From an uncultured Eubacteriales bacterium (GTDB taxonomy: Bacteria; Bacillota; Clostridia; Oscillospirales; Oscillospiraceae), in contig ONEB01000011.1 of assembly GCA_900316745.1 (NCBI GenBank), positions 99,029 through 163,028 on the forward strand: DNA of 64,000 bases. The letters run 5' to 3'. Shown in pieces: positions 16,885 through 27,451 of the stretch. A program made the position numbers and the translations under genes. The notes beneath the pieces are model-generated. The model worked only from the letters and a program-made list of their open reading frames with translations. It ran no database searches and was not told the origin of the DNA. Numbering within the stretch: position 1 is the first letter of the stretch; the number at the start of each line of letters is the position of its first letter.

Positions 16885-17355
16885 TTGAAAAACACAACCT
16901 TATGCTATCTTGAGCGCGGCGGGCAGTATCTGATGCTGCGCCGCGTGAAGAAGGCCAACGACCTGAACCACGACAAGTGGGTCGGCGTCGGCGGGAAGTT
17001 TGAGCCTGACGAAAGCCCGGACGAGTGTCTTCTGCGCGAGGTGCGCGAGGAGACCGGGCTCACGCTCACGGCCTATCGCTGCCGGGGCGTGGTGACCTTC
17101 GTCTCCGCGCGCTGGGAGACGGAATACATGTATCTCTACACCGCGACGGACTGGACCGGCGAGCTGACCGACTGCGATGAGGGCGAGCTGGAATGGGTGG
17201 ACATTGACAGCGTTGACGCGCTCCCCCTCTGGGAGGGCGACAGGATCTTCTTTCGGCTGCTGCGGGAGGACCGGGCGTTCTTCTCTCTGAAGCTGTGCTA
17301 TGACGACACGGATACGCTGATCCATGCAGCGCTCGACGGGCAGGTGATCGCATGA
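16885..17355 (+). CDS. NUDIX hydrolase (MutT/8-oxo-dGTP diphosphatase-like)
   Basis: A 156-residue NUDIX protein that hydrolyses nucleoside diphosphate-X compounds. The NUDIX box runs from GVGGKFEPDESPDECLLREV into REETGL, with the glutamates placed as in GX5EX7REUXEEXGU. I place the start at TTG 16885 because the product then begins (M)KNTTLCYLERGGQYLMLRRV, the usual N-terminus of this subfamily. An ATG further upstream would add AT-rich, non-family sequence. The ribosome site is weak (GGGA). It overlaps the next gene by 4 nt (ATGA). Confidence 0.85.
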   Translation: MKNTTLCYLERGGQYLMLRRVKKANDLNHDKWVGVGGKFEPDESPDECLLREVREETGLTLTAYRCRGVVTFVSARWETEYMYLYTATDWTGELTDCDEGELEWVDIDSVDALPLWEGDRIFFRLLREDRAFFSLKLCYDDTDTLIHAALDGQVIA

Positions 17356-19355
17356 AGAAAATCAAGGCCTTCCTCTCCCGGCTGCAGCCGCCCGCGTGGA
17401 CGGCGCGGCTGAGCCTGCCGCTGGCGTTTTTGTCCTATCTGCTGCTGGACGTGACGCTGCGCTATCTCTTTGACGGCGCCGGCGCGGTGCCCGCCTCGTC
17501 CTTCCCGCCCTGGCTTTTTTCGGTGATGTGGTCGCTGATCTTCACCAGCGTCGCGGCGCTGCTGCCGCGGCTCTGGCGGCGGATCTGGCTGGGCGTGACG
17601 TTCTTCCTCTTCGCGGCTGAGTGCATCGCCCATGCGGCGCTCTACAAGCTCACGGGCACGTTCTTCTCCTTTGCCGCCCTCGCCTATGCGGAGGACGGCG
17701 CGAAGTTCTTCTCCCCGGCGTATCTCAACATCAAGAGCGCGGAGTGGGTCTGGCTCGCCGTGTGTCTGGTGCTCATGCTCGCGGCGATCGCGCTCGCGCC
17801 GAAGCAGCGGCACAGCAAAAAGCTGCTGCTGATCCCGGCGCTCGTGATCAGCGTGGCAGCGCTCGCGATCATGCTGGAGCAGCGCTCGCTGTATACGGAC
17901 GTCACGCGTGACTATCTCACCTGGGACGCCCAGCGCGAGGACGTCAACTACATCGAAAGCTACTCGCGCATCGAGCGCACGAACGACTGCTTTTCCGTCA
18001 CGGGGCTGTATGAATTCACCTACCGCAGCGCCTCGACGACGCTCTTCCCCACGAACTTTGTGAACAAGGATGAGCACGCCGCGCTCGACAAATACTACGC
18101 CGAGCACCCCAAATCCTCCGACAGCGCTTATGCCGGAGCGCTGAAGGGGCAGAATCTGATCATGATCCTCATGGAGAGCGTGGACACCTGGATGGTCACG
18201 CCGGAGTATATGCCGAATCTTTATGCGCTCATGCAGGAGAGCGTGACGTTCTCGGACTATTACGCGCCGATGTACATCACGGCGGCGACGTTCAACAGCG
18301 AGTTTGCCGCGAACACGGGTCTTGCCGCGCCGCCGGTCGGCGTCTCGAACGACGCCTACGCCACCTACGCGTTTCCCTACTCCGCGGCGCATCTCTTCCG
18401 GGAAGCCGGCTACACGGCAAACTCCTTCCACGTGGGCAGCCCCGACGTCTACAACCGCGGGAACGTGCATCTGAATTTCGGCTTTCAGACCTATAACTCC
18501 GCAATGAACATGGGCGTGGACAACGTCTTTCTCGACAGCCAGCTCGTGCGCGCGCACGCACGCTACTCGCCGGGCAGGCCGTTTTTCAGCTTCCTGCTCA
18601 CCTACTCCGTCCACGGTCCGCACAACGGCGACATGTGGGGCGCGATCGAGCCGCACTGGAACGAGGCAAACGCCGCCATTGACTTTGACAGCATGGAATT
18701 TCCCACCAAGCTCGACCGGGACGAATACACCTGCGCCATCTCGCAGGCCATGGAGACGGACGCCTTCATCGGCAGCTTCATGGAGCAGCTGCGCGCCGAC
18801 GGCAGAGCCGAGAACACCGCCGTCATCTTCCTTGCCGACCACTACGCGAAGTACATGACGAACGCCGAGTTCGTGATGCAGCTCAAGGGCGTGCCGAACC
18901 GGGACTTTCTCACGCGCGTGCCGTTCGGCATCTGGTCGGAGCGTCTGGAGCCGCAGGTGATCGACAAGGCCGTGAGCATTCTCGACATCATGCCGACGAT
19001 CGCGAGCCTGTTTGATCTCGACGTCGATCCGCGCTATTACCTCGGCAATGACATGTTCGACTCCGCCCCCGGTCTTGTGAACTTTGTCGACGGGCACTGG
19101 TACGACGGCACGACCTACTACGACGGCGGATATTACTCCGTGAGCAGGCCCGCAGCCGACGAGTCCGGCAAAAAGGGCTCGGCGGGCAAAAGCGCCGACG
19201 CCGGGACGCCAGGCAGCATCGCCCTCACCAGACTGCACGGCGTCACGCCCGAGCTCCGCGAGCAGACGAGCAGCGCTTCCCTGCGCATCCACACCGCCTG
19301 GCGCACGTTCCAGAGCAACTATTTTGCCTATCTTGCGCAGCAGAAGCATTCCTGA
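17352..19355 (+). CDS. LTA synthase-like alkaline phosphatase superfamily membrane protein
   Basis: A 667-residue polytopic enzyme resembling lipoteichoic acid synthases, which transfer glycerol-phosphate from phosphatidylglycerol onto a glycolipid or protein outside the cell. Roughly five hydrophobic segments fill residues 18-180. The extracellular sulfatase-fold domain begins at LIMILMESVDTWM (metal-binding Glu). The nucleophile threonine is likely in ITAATFNSEFAANTGL, which matches the KTSDSEF region of LtaS, and FLADHYAKYM carries the Asp-His pair. The C-terminus is Ser/Lys/Gly-rich. It is coupled to the NUDIX gene; the functional link is not obvious. Substrate is family-based. Confidence 0.85.
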   Translation: MKKIKAFLSRLQPPAWTARLSLPLAFLSYLLLDVTLRYLFDGAGAVPASSFPPWLFSVMWSLIFTSVAALLPRLWRRIWLGVTFFLFAAECIAHAALYKLTGTFFSFAALAYAEDGAKFFSPAYLNIKSAEWVWLAVCLVLMLAAIALAPKQRHSKKLLLIPALVISVAALAIMLEQRSLYTDVTRDYLTWDAQREDVNYIESYSRIERTNDCFSVTGLYEFTYRSASTTLFPTNFVNKDEHAALDKYYAEHPKSSDSAYAGALKGQNLIMILMESVDTWMVTPEYMPNLYALMQESVTFSDYYAPMYITAATFNSEFAANTGLAAPPVGVSNDAYATYAFPYSAAHLFREAGYTANSFHVGSPDVYNRGNVHLNFGFQTYNSAMNMGVDNVFLDSQLVRAHARYSPGRPFFSFLLTYSVHGPHNGDMWGAIEPHWNEANAAIDFDSMEFPTKLDRDEYTCAISQAMETDAFIGSFMEQLRADGRAENTAVIFLADHYAKYMTNAEFVMQLKGVPNRDFLTRVPFGIWSERLEPQVIDKAVSILDIMPTIASLFDLDVDPRYYLGNDMFDSAPGLVNFVDGHWYDGTTYYDGGYYSVSRPAADESGKKGSAGKSADAGTPGSIALTRLHGVTPELREQTSSASLRIHTAWRTFQSNYFAYLAQQKHS

Positions 19356-19372
19356 CCGCATATTTTGTATGC

Positions 19373-19410
19373 GCGCCGGAGACCGTTTTCAGCGTCTCCG
19401 GCGCAGTTTT
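19373..19410 (+). terminator. Terminator after the LTA synthase-like gene
   Basis: An 11-bp stem GCGCCGGAGAC/GTCTCCGGCGC with a 10-nt loop, then AGTTTT. Confidence 0.85.
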
Positions 19411-19481
19411 GTGAAAATGCGCGGTGAAAAACCGATTTCGAACGGGATTGTTGTCAGATCGACCGAAATTGCGCCGGCGTG

Positions 19482-19510
19482 TTGACACGGGGCTTTGGCG
19501 TTGCTAAAAT
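19482..19510 (+). promoter_or_regulatory. Promoter of the pyrimidine operon
   Basis: TTGACA, 17 nt, TAAAAT. Transcription would start near 19517, leaving a leader of only about 30 nt before the pyrC GTG, too short for a PyrR-type attenuator. Confidence 0.85.
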
Positions 19511-19546
19511 AGAGCGAACATGAAACACGAGAAGGAGGTCGAACCC

Positions 19547-20809
19547 GTGGAGTTTCGCATCAAGGGCTGCCGTGCTTTGATCGACGGCGTTTTTGTCGCT
19601 GCGGACATGCTCTCTCGCGGCGGAAGCGTTTTTCCCGTCTCTCCGGAGGAGCCGAACTCCCCCGAGGTCCCTGTTTTTGAATTTCATAATTGTCTGCTGC
19701 TGCCCGGTCTGATAGATGTGCATGTACATCTTCGAGATCCGGGTTTTTCTTTTAAAGAGACCATGCGCACGGGCACCATGGCGGCGGCGCGCGGCGGCTA
19801 CACGACCGTCTGCCCCATGCCAAACCTGAATCCCGTGCCGGACAGCCGCGAGACGCTCACTCTGGAGCTTCAGCGCATCCGGGACGACGCGGTCATCCGC
19901 GTGCTCCCCTACGCCGCCATCACGAAAGGCGAAAAGGGACAGGAGCTGGCAGAGCTCGAGGCGATGGCGCCGGACTGCTTTGCGTTCTCCGACGACGGAA
20001 AGGGCGTGCAGAATGCGGACATGATGCGCCAGGCGATGAAACGCACTTCGGCGCTCGGCAAGGTGATCGTGGCGCACTGCGAGGACGAAACGCTCCTTCA
20101 CGGCGGCTGCATCCACGACGGGGCGTACGCGAAGGCCCACGGCCACCGCGGCATCTGCTCTGAGTCCGAGTGGAAGCAGGTGGAGCGCGACGTGCATCTG
20201 GCGGAGGAGACCGGCTGCGCCTATCACGTCTGCCACGTCTCGACCAAAGAGAGCGTCGCCATCATCCGCGAAGCCAAGGCGCGCGGCGTGGACGTGACCT
20301 GCGAGACCGCGCCGCACTATCTGCTGCTCACGGAGGACGATCTGCAGGAGGACGGACGCTTCAAGATGAATCCGCCCATCCGCGAGAGGGCAGACCGCGA
20401 CGCGCTGCGCGAGGGACTCCTCGACGGCACGGTGGACATGATCGCCACCGACCACGCGCCCCACACGGCGGAGGAAAAATCCCGCGGGCTCGAAAAGAGC
20501 CTGATGGGCGTCGTCGGTCTGGAGTGCGCGCTTTCCGTTTTGTACACGGGGCTTGTGAAAACCGGCCTGATGCCGATGGAAACGCTCATCGACCGCATGA
20601 CGGCGGCGCCCGCGCGGCGCTTTGGTCTGCAAAGCGGTCTGGAAGCCGGAAAGCCGGCTGACTTTCTGATTTTTGATCCCGATGAAGAATGGGTCGTCGA
20701 CCCGAACGACTTTGCCTCCATGGGCCGAGCCACGCCCTTTGCGGGCGAGCGCGTGACGGGACGCGTAAAAATGACGGTATGCAAAGGAGAGATCGTATGG
20801 AACGCGTAA
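19547..20809 (+). CDS. pyrC: Dihydroorotase
   Basis: A 420-residue class I dihydroorotase that cyclises N-carbamoyl-aspartate to dihydroorotate (third step of UMP synthesis). Signatures are LIDVHVHLRDPGFSFKET (metal-binding HxH) and the block ATDHAPHTAEEKSRGLEKS with its metal aspartate and histidine. AHCEDE is also present. The start is GTG 19547 because AAGGAGG lies 8 nt before it; the in-frame ATG at 19520 has no ribosome site and is almost at the transcription start. First gene of the eight-gene operon; it overlaps carA by 13 nt. Confidence 0.95.
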   Translation: MEFRIKGCRALIDGVFVAADMLSRGGSVFPVSPEEPNSPEVPVFEFHNCLLLPGLIDVHVHLRDPGFSFKETMRTGTMAAARGGYTTVCPMPNLNPVPDSRETLTLELQRIRDDAVIRVLPYAAITKGEKGQELAELEAMAPDCFAFSDDGKGVQNADMMRQAMKRTSALGKVIVAHCEDETLLHGGCIHDGAYAKAHGHRGICSESEWKQVERDVHLAEETGCAYHVCHVSTKESVAIIREAKARGVDVTCETAPHYLLLTEDDLQEDGRFKMNPPIRERADRDALREGLLDGTVDMIATDHAPHTAEEKSRGLEKSLMGVVGLECALSVLYTGLVKTGLMPMETLIDRMTAAPARRFGLQSGLEAGKPADFLIFDPDEEWVVDPNDFASMGRATPFAGERVTGRVKMTVCKGEIVWNA

Positions 20810-21927
20810 AACGCAAGCTCGTGCTGGAGACCGGCACGGAATACTACGGCTGCGGCTTCGGCGCAGGCTGCGAGACGGTGTGCGAGGCGGTGTTCAACAC
20901 CTCGATGGTCGGGTATCAGGAGATCGTGTCCGACCCCAGCTACACGGGTCAGGGCGTCGTGATGACCTACCCCATCATCGGCAACTACGGCATCACGGAC
21001 GAGGACTTTGAAACGAAAACCCCGACCATCAGCGCGCTGATCGTGCGCGAATACAACGACAACCCCTCGAACTTCCGCTACACCAAGACGCTCTCCGAGC
21101 TCATGGACGAATACGACATCCCCGGTATCTGGGGCATCGACACGCGCAAGCTCACGCGCGAGATCCGCGACGTGGGCAGCATGCGCATGCTGCTGACCGG
21201 CGCCGAGACCGACCGCGACGCTGCGGTGGCGCGGCTGAAAGGCACGCAGCTGCCCCGCGATCTCGTGCAGCGCGTCAGCTGCCGCAAGCGCTGGTACTCG
21301 CGCACCTCGAACCACCGCTTCAACGTCGTCGCCATCGACTGCGGCATCAAGCTCAACATCGTGCGCAGCTTAAACACGCGCGGCTGCAACGTGACGGTCG
21401 TGCCCTACAACACCACCGCCGAGGAGATCGCCTTCATGCAGCCGGACGGACTGTTTCTCTCCAACGGCCCCGGCGATCCGCAGGACGTGCCAGAGGTCGC
21501 CCAGGTCGTGCGAAAGCTCAGAGGCAAGCTCCCGATCTTCGGCATCTGCCTCGGGCACCAGATCATCTCGCTTGCCTACGGCGCCGAGACCTACAAGCTG
21601 AAGTTCGGTCACCGCGGCGGGAACCACCCCGTGCGCGATCTCACGACCGGCAGAATCGAGATCACGAGCCAGAACCACAGCTACGCCGTGCGCGCCGAGT
21701 CGCTGGAGGGCACGGGGCTTGCCGCGACGCATGTAAACCTCCTCGACGGCACCATCGAGGGCGTCTCCTGCGCGCGTGACCGCGTCTTCTCCGTGCAGTA
21801 CCACCCCGAGAGCGCGCCCGGTCCGCAGGACAGCGGCTATCTCTTCGACCGCTTCATCGACCTGCTCGCCGAGAGCAAGGCCGAGCCCGACACCCAGATC
21901 TCGCTCTTCAGCGGAAAGGAGGCCTGA
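20797..21927 (+). CDS. carA: Carbamoyl-phosphate synthase small subunit
   Basis: The glutaminase subunit of carbamoyl-phosphate synthase supplies ammonia to CarB. It has 376 residues. The N-terminal CPSase domain has [20 protein letters not shown]. The class I amidotransferase domain has the nucleophile Cys in [17 protein letters not shown] and the His-Glu pair in [13 protein letters not shown]. The ATG at 20797 follows GGAGA and overlaps the end of pyrC by 13 nt. A longer in-frame upstream extension overlaps pyrC and lacks family sequence. The carB start lies 5 nt downstream. Confidence 0.97.
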   Translation: MERVKRKLVLETGTEYYGCGFGAGCETVCEAVFNTSMVGYQEIVSDPSYTGQGVVMTYPIIGNYGITDEDFETKTPTISALIVREYNDNPSNFRYTKTLSELMDEYDIPGIWGIDTRKLTREIRDVGSMRMLLTGAETDRDAAVARLKGTQLPRDLVQRVSCRKRWYSRTSNHRFNVVAIDCGIKLNIVRSLNTRGCNVTVVPYNTTAEEIAFMQPDGLFLSNGPGDPQDVPEVAQVVRKLRGKLPIFGICLGHQIISLAYGAETYKLKFGHRGGNHPVRDLTTGRIEITSQNHSYAVRAESLEGTGLAATHVNLLDGTIEGVSCARDRVFSVQYHPESAPGPQDSGYLFDRFIDLLAESKAEPDTQISLFSGKEA

Positions 21928-21932
21928 CCGCC

Positions 21933-24900
21933 ATGCCGAAACGCACCGACATCCACAAGATCCTTGTCATCGGCTCCGGCCCGATCGTGATCGGTCAGGC
22001 CGCCGAGTTTGACTACGCCGGCACGCAGGCGTGTCTGGCGCTGCGCGAAGAGGGCTATGAGGTCGTCCTCGCAAACTCCAACCCCGCCACCATCATGACC
22101 GACACCGCCATCGCGGACAAGGTCTACATGGAGCCGCTCACACCGGAATACGTCGGCCGCATCATCCGCTATGAGCGCCCGGACGCCATCATCCCCGGTC
22201 TCGGCGGTCAGACGGGTCTGAATCTCGTGACGCAGCTCTATGAATCGGGCGTCCTGCACGAGTGTCAGGTCGAGGTGCTGGGCACGCGCCCCGAGAGCAT
22301 CGCCTGCGCGGAGGACCGCGAGAAGTTCAAAAAGCTCTGTGAGGCGCTGGGCGAGCCGGTGCTCCCGAGCCAGATCGCAACGAGCATCGACGAGTGCCGC
22401 CGCGCAGCGCGCGAGATCGGCTACCCCGTCGTGCTGCGTCCCGCGTTCACGCTGGGCGGCACGGGCGGCGGCTTTGCCGACGATGACGAGGAGCTGCGCG
22501 CCCTCGCCAAGAACGCCCTTGCCCTCTCGCCCGTGCATCAGGTGCTCGTGGAAAAGAGCATCAAGGGCTACAAGGAAATCGAATACGAAGTCATGCGCGA
22601 CGCAAATGACACCGCCATCACCGTCTGCAACATGGAGAACCTCGACCCTGTCGGCATCCACACCGGTGACAGCATCGTCGTCGCGCCGAGCCAGACGCTG
22701 ACGAACCGCGAATACCACATGCTGCGCGACAGCGCGCTGCGCCTGATCCGCGCGCTCGAAGTCGAGGGCGGCTGCAACGTGCAGTTTGCGCTCGACCCCG
22801 AGAGCTTCCAGTATTACCTCATCGAGGTCAATCCCCGCGTCTCGCGCTCCTCGGCGCTCGCGAGCAAGGCCAGCGGCTATCCGATCGCGCGGGTCTCTGC
22901 GAAGATCGCCGTCGGCATGACGCTCGACGAGATCATGATCGCCAACACTCCCGCCTCCTTTGAGCCGACGCTCGACTACGTCGTGACGAAGATGCCGCGC
23001 TTCCCGTTTGACAAGTTCGCCGGCGCCTCGAACAAGCTCGGCACACAGATGAAGGCCACGGGCGAAGTGATGAGCGTGGGCCGCACGATCGAGGAGAGCC
23101 TCTTAAAGGCGATCCGCTCGCTGGAAATCGGCGTGAGCCACGTCTACATGCCGAAGTTCCACCACATGCCGATCGAGGAGCTCATGGAGTACATCAAGAT
23201 CGGCACGGACGACCGCATCTTCGCCATCGCGCAGCTGATGTGGCTGGGCGTGGACTACAACCGCATCTGCAACCTCACGGGCATCGACATGCTCTTCCTC
23301 GACAAGCTGCACAACATCGTCGAGCTCGAGCGCGCCATCAAGGACACGCCGTTCGATCCCGAGGCGCTGCTTGCCGCCAAGCGCATGGGCTTTTCCGACC
23401 ACCACCTCGCGCACCTCTGGAAGTGCACCGAGCAGGAGGTCTCGGCCGAGCGGCAGAAGCGCGGCATCCGCCCCGTGTACAAGATGATCGACACCTGCGC
23501 GAGCGAGTTTGAAAGCTACATCCCCTACTTCTACTCCACCTACGAGCAGGAGAATGAATCCATCGTGTCTGACCGCGAGAAGATCCTCGTGCTCGGCGCG
23601 GGCCCGATCCGCATCGGACAGGGCGTGGAGTTTGACTACTCCACCGTCCACGCGGTCAAGACGATCCGCGAGGCGGGGTATGAGGCCATCATCATCAACA
23701 ACAACCCCGAAACGGTGTCCACGGACTACACCTGCTCGGACAAGCTCTACTTCGAGCCGCTCACCGTCGAGGACGTGATGAACGTCATCGAGCTGGAAAA
23801 GCCCCTCGGCGTGATCGCAACGCTCGGCGGGCAGACCGCCATCAACCTCGTCGAGCCGCTGATGGAGCGCGGCGTGAAGATGATCGGCACGCAGCCCGAC
23901 GCCATCGAGCGCGCGGAGAACCGCGACTGCTTTGAAAAGCTCCTGCTGGAGCTCTGCATCCCGCAGCCGAACGGCGAGGCCGTGACGAACATCCCCGCCG
24001 GCGTGCGCGCAGCCGAGCGCATCGGCTACCCCGTGCTCGTTCGCCCGAGCTATGTGCTCGGCGGCAGAGCCATGCAGATCGTCTCGAACGAATCCGCGCT
24101 GCGGCAGTATCTGGAGACCGCCGTGCGCATCGACGAAAAGCAGCCCGTGCTGGTGGACAAATACATCATCGGCCGCGAGGTCGAGGTGGACGCCGTCTGC
24201 GACGGCGAGAACGTCTTCGTCCCCGGCATCATGGAGCACGTGGAGCGCACGGGCGTCCACTCCGGCGACAGCATCAGCGTCTATCCCGCCGTGAGTCTGA
24301 CCCCCGCCGTGAAAGAGACGATCCTGGACTACACGCGCAGGCTCGGACTCGGCATCGGCATCGTGGGGCTTTACAACATCCAGTTCATCGTGGACAAGCA
24401 GGACAACGTCTATATCATCGAGGTCAATCCCCGCTCGAGCCGCACGGTGCCCTTCATCTCCAAGTCCACGGGTTACAGCCTCGCCGACATCGGCACGCTC
24501 GCGATGCTCGGCCGCTCTCTCCGGGAGCAGGGCATCGACGTGATCTGCCCCAAGGACAAGCCGCGCTATTTCGTCAAGGCGCCCGCGTTCTCGTTCTCGA
24601 AGATCTCGGGGCTCGACGCCTACCTTTCCCCGGAAATGAAATCCACCGGCGAGGCCATCGGCTATGACAAGGCGCTCAACCGCGCCCTGTTCAAGGCGCT
24701 GCAGGCCAGCGGCATGAACGTCGCCAACTCCGGCACGGTCTTCGTCACGATCGCGGACTCCGACAAGGAAGAGGCCCTGCCGCTCATCCGGCGCTTTTAC
24801 AATCTCGGCTTCAACATCGAGGCCACCGAGGGCACGGCGCGCTTCCTGCGCGAGCACGGCATCCGCACCCGCATCAAGAAAAAGCTCTCCGAGGGCAGCG

Positions 24901-25112
24901 ACGAGATCCTGCAGTCGATCCGCCGCGGCTATGTGAGCTATGTCATCAACACGCGCGACATCAGCTCTCTGTCGAGCCACACGGACGGCTTTGAGATCCG
25001 CCGCTGCGCCGTGGAAAACAACGTCACGATCTTCACCGCGCTCGACACCGTGAAGGCTCTGCTCGACGTGCTGGAGGAGATCACGATCAGCATTTCGACC
25101 GTGGATATGTGA
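21933..25112 (+). CDS. carB: Carbamoyl-phosphate synthase large subunit
   Basis: A 1059-residue synthetase making carbamoyl phosphate from bicarbonate, ammonia and two ATP. The internal duplication is visible: [20 protein letters not shown] in the first half and [20 protein letters not shown] in the second. The ATP-grasp blocks [17 protein letters not shown] and [17 protein letters not shown] match, and both halves share EVNPR. The last 130 residues form the MGS-like allosteric domain ([20 protein letters not shown]). It supplies both pyrimidine and arginine synthesis; its place here ties it to UMP. A ribosome site (GGAGG) lies within the end of carA. Confidence 0.98.
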   Translation: MPKRTDIHKILVIGSGPIVIGQAAEFDYAGTQACLALREEGYEVVLANSNPATIMTDTAIADKVYMEPLTPEYVGRIIRYERPDAIIPGLGGQTGLNLVTQLYESGVLHECQVEVLGTRPESIACAEDREKFKKLCEALGEPVLPSQIATSIDECRRAAREIGYPVVLRPAFTLGGTGGGFADDDEELRALAKNALALSPVHQVLVEKSIKGYKEIEYEVMRDANDTAITVCNMENLDPVGIHTGDSIVVAPSQTLTNREYHMLRDSALRLIRALEVEGGCNVQFALDPESFQYYLIEVNPRVSRSSALASKASGYPIARVSAKIAVGMTLDEIMIANTPASFEPTLDYVVTKMPRFPFDKFAGASNKLGTQMKATGEVMSVGRTIEESLLKAIRSLEIGVSHVYMPKFHHMPIEELMEYIKIGTDDRIFAIAQLMWLGVDYNRICNLTGIDMLFLDKLHNIVELERAIKDTPFDPEALLAAKRMGFSDHHLAHLWKCTEQEVSAERQKRGIRPVYKMIDTCASEFESYIPYFYSTYEQENESIVSDREKILVLGAGPIRIGQGVEFDYSTVHAVKTIREAGYEAIIINNNPETVSTDYTCSDKLYFEPLTVEDVMNVIELEKPLGVIATLGGQTAINLVEPLMERGVKMIGTQPDAIERAENRDCFEKLLLELCIPQPNGEAVTNIPAGVRAAERIGYPVLVRPSYVLGGRAMQIVSNESALRQYLETAVRIDEKQPVLVDKYIIGREVEVDAVCDGENVFVPGIMEHVERTGVHSGDSISVYPAVSLTPAVKETILDYTRRLGLGIGIVGLYNIQFIVDKQDNVYIIEVNPRSSRTVPFISKSTGYSLADIGTLAMLGRSLREQGIDVICPKDKPRYFVKAPAFSFSKISGLDAYLSPEMKSTGEAIGYDKALNRALFKALQASGMNVANSGTVFVTIADSDKEEALPLIRRFYNLGFNIEATEGTARFLREHGIRTRIKKKLSEGSDEILQSIRRGYVSYVINTRDISSLSSHTDGFEIRRCAVENNVTIFTALDTVKALLDVLEEITISISTVDM

Positions 25113-25113
25113 T

Positions 25114-25842
25114 ATGAAGCAATCTGTTTTTACTCTGATTCAAAACACACCGCTGACGGCTTCCGTCCACGAGCTGAAGCTGCGCGGCGACTGCTCGGCC
25201 ATCACCGCGCCGGGACAGTTCGTGCAGGTCAGCGTCCCCGGCAAATTCCTGCGCCGCCCGTTCTCTGTCTGCGACTGCGAGGACGATGTGCTCACGCTCT
25301 GCGTGCGCAAAAGCGGCGCGGGCACGCATGCGCTCTGCGCCATGGAGCCGGGCGCGCAGCTCGATCTGCTCACCGGGCTCGGCAACGGCTTTTACACGCG
25401 CCATGTGACCCCCATGCCCCTGCTCGTCGGCGGCGGCAGCGGCGTCGGCGCGCTGTACGGTCTGGCAAAGGAGCTCTGTGAGCGCGGCAAGATCGTCACC
25501 GTCGCCATGGGATTCCGGACGGCAGCTGATGTATATTATGTTAACCAGTTTCAAGACCTCGGCGCCGACGTCTATGTCTACACCGAGGACGGCTCCCGCG
25601 GCGGCGCCGGGATGGCGACCGACGCCGTGGGACTGAACCATTCCGAGCTCTTCGCCTGCGGCCCGCTCGCCATGCTCGAGGAGCTGGACGCCTTGGAAGA
25701 GCGCGATGCACAGTTCTCGCTGGAGGCGCGCATGGGCTGCGGCTTCGGCGCGTGCATGGGCTGCACGATCGAAACGGTGAACGGTCCCAGACGCGTGTGC
25801 GCCGACGGCCCCGTATTTCCCGGAAAGGCGGTGCTCTGGTGA
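25114..25842 (+). CDS. pyrK: Dihydroorotate dehydrogenase electron transfer subunit
   Basis: A 242-residue iron-sulfur flavoprotein that passes electrons from PyrD to NAD+. The FAD domain has FLRRPFSVCDCEDD. The NAD-binding part has LLVGGGSGVGALYGLAKELC. The [2Fe-2S] cysteines sit in GCGFGACMGCTIE and RRVCADGPVFPG near the C-terminus. The start overlaps the end of carB (gap of 1 nt). It overlaps pyrD by 4 nt, as expected for subunits of one complex. Confidence 0.96.
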   Translation: MKQSVFTLIQNTPLTASVHELKLRGDCSAITAPGQFVQVSVPGKFLRRPFSVCDCEDDVLTLCVRKSGAGTHALCAMEPGAQLDLLTGLGNGFYTRHVTPMPLLVGGGSGVGALYGLAKELCERGKIVTVAMGFRTAADVYYVNQFQDLGADVYVYTEDGSRGGAGMATDAVGLNHSELFACGPLAMLEELDALEERDAQFSLEARMGCGFGACMGCTIETVNGPRRVCADGPVFPGKAVLW

Positions 25843-26753
25843 CAACTTATGTAAACCTCTGCGGCATTCGTCTCGACAACCCGATCATCCCCGCCTCCGG
25901 CACCTTCGGCTACGGGCAGGAGTTTGCCCGGCTCTATGATTTAGACTGCCTCGGCAGCTTCTCCTGCAAGGGCACGACGCTTCAGCCGCGCTTCGGAAAC
26001 CCCGCGCCGCGCATTGCCGAGGCAAACGACGGCATGCTCAATTCCGTCGGGCTGCAAAACCCCGGCATCGACGCCGTGATCGAGCGCGAGATGCCGGCCG
26101 CGGCTCAGATCTTTCACAAGCCCATCGTGGCAAACATCTGCGGCTTTTCCACGGAGGAGTACATCGCCGTGGCGGAGAAGTTTGACGCATGCCCGCAGGT
26201 CGGATGGCTGGAGCTGAATATCTCCTGTCCGAACGTGCACGGCGGCGGCATGGGCTTCGGCACGAGCTGCGAGACGGCTGCGGCAGTCACAAAAGCCGTA
26301 AAACGCCATGTACAAAAACCGCTCATCGTGAAGCTCACGCCGAACGTGACGGACATTGCCGCCATCGCCAAAGCCTGCGAGGAGGCGGGCGCGGACGGCA
26401 TCTCGCTGATCAACACCCTGCTTGCCATGCGCATCGATCCCGCGACGCGCAGGCCGGTTCTGGCAAACACCACGGGCGGGCTCTCGGGCGCTGCGGTCTT
26501 CCCTGTGGCGGTGCGGATGGTCTGGCAGGTCTACAACGCCGTATCCGTCCCGATCATCGGCATGGGCGGCGTGCGAACGGCCCGGGACGTGATCGAGATG
26601 ATGCTCGCCGGCGCGACCTGCGTCGGCGTGGGCGCTGAGAATCTGCGCAACCCTTACGCCGCGCGGGACATCGTCGCGGCGCTGCCGGACGAAATGGCAA
26701 AGTACAACATCGAAAATCTTTCCGATATCATAGGAGGTGCCCACCATGGCTAA
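25839..26753 (+). CDS. pyrD: Dihydroorotate dehydrogenase class 1B, catalytic subunit
   Basis: A 304-residue TIM-barrel flavoprotein oxidising dihydroorotate to orotate. It begins (M)[20 protein letters not shown], followed by [17 protein letters not shown] with the catalytic cysteine of class 1B. FMN phosphate-binding sequences are [15 protein letters not shown] and [13 protein letters not shown]. The start is GTG 25839, overlapping the pyrK stop as GTGA. Earlier in-frame sequence is pyrK read in another frame. It pairs with PyrK for NAD-linked activity. Confidence 0.96.
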   Translation: MTTYVNLCGIRLDNPIIPASGTFGYGQEFARLYDLDCLGSFSCKGTTLQPRFGNPAPRIAEANDGMLNSVGLQNPGIDAVIEREMPAAAQIFHKPIVANICGFSTEEYIAVAEKFDACPQVGWLELNISCPNVHGGGMGFGTSCETAAAVTKAVKRHVQKPLIVKLTPNVTDIAAIAKACEEAGADGISLINTLLAMRIDPATRRPVLANTTGGLSGAAVFPVAVRMVWQVYNAVSVPIIGMGGVRTARDVIEMMLAGATCVGVGAENLRNPYAARDIVAALPDEMAKYNIENLSDIIGGAHHG

Positions 26754-27447
26754 GGACGTCATCATCGCCTGCGACTTTCCCTCCGGGGGCGAGACGCTGG
26801 CATTTCTGGAGCAGTTTGAGACCGAGCGCCCGTACGTCAAGATCGGCATGGAGCTCTTTTACGGCGCGGGGCCGGACATCGTCCGCGCGATCCGCGACCG
26901 CGGGCATCCGATCTTTCTGGATCTGAAGCTCTGCGACATTCCGAACACGGTCAAAAGCGCGATGCGCGTGCTGCGCGACCTCGGCGCGGACATGGTGAAC
27001 CTGCACGCGTTCGGCACGCGCGCCATGATGGAGGCGGCCCTCGAGGGGCTCACCCGTCCGGACGGGACGCGCGCGCTGCTGATCGCCGTGACCCAGCTCA
27101 CGAGCACGAGCGAGGAGCGCATGAAAAAAGAGCTTCTCATCGACCGCCCGCTTTCCGACACCGTGCTGCACTATGCCGAGAACGCGAAGCTCGCCGGTCT
27201 CGACGGCGTGGTCTGCTCGCCGCTGGAGGCAGGGCTCGTGCATGAGCGCTGCGGGATGGACTTTCTCACCGTGACGCCCGGCGTGCGCTTTTCTGACAGC
27301 GCCGTCGGCGATCAGGTGCGCGTGACGACGCCGGAGCGCGCCCGCACGCTCGGCTCTGATTACATTGTGGTCGGCCGCCCGATCACTAGAGCGGAAGACC
27401 CCGTTGCGGCCTACCGCCGCTGCGTAAATGAATTTCTGGGAGGTTAA
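26746..27447 (+). CDS. pyrF: Orotidine 5'-phosphate decarboxylase
   Basis: A 233-residue class I OMP decarboxylase making UMP. The catalytic Asp-x-Lys-x-x-Asp motif is in [17 protein letters not shown]. The phosphate-binding end has [18 protein letters not shown]. The ATG at 26746 has AGGAGG 7 nt upstream and overlaps the last 8 nt of pyrD. A GTG three codons earlier is part of the ribosome site and is rejected. Confidence 0.97.
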   Translation: MAKDVIIACDFPSGGETLAFLEQFETERPYVKIGMELFYGAGPDIVRAIRDRGHPIFLDLKLCDIPNTVKSAMRVLRDLGADMVNLHAFGTRAMMEAALEGLTRPDGTRALLIAVTQLTSTSEERMKKELLIDRPLSDTVLHYAENAKLAGLDGVVCSPLEAGLVHERCGMDFLTVTPGVRFSDSAVGDQVRVTTPERARTLGSDYIVVGRPITRAEDPVAAYRRCVNEFLGG

Positions 27448-27451
27448 AGCC

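Noticed and set aside
17298-19361. Very long minus-strand open frame opposite the LTA synthase-like gene
   Set aside because: No ribosome site, low-complexity basic composition, and full overlap with a gene having clear domains.
19517-19547. PyrR-binding attenuator before pyrC
   Set aside because: I looked for the anti-terminator/terminator pair; the leader is only about 30 nt and contains no hairpin.
23103-24980. Long minus-strand open frame opposite carB
   Set aside because: Antisense shadow of the conserved carB; composition is His/Arg/Val-rich without motifs.
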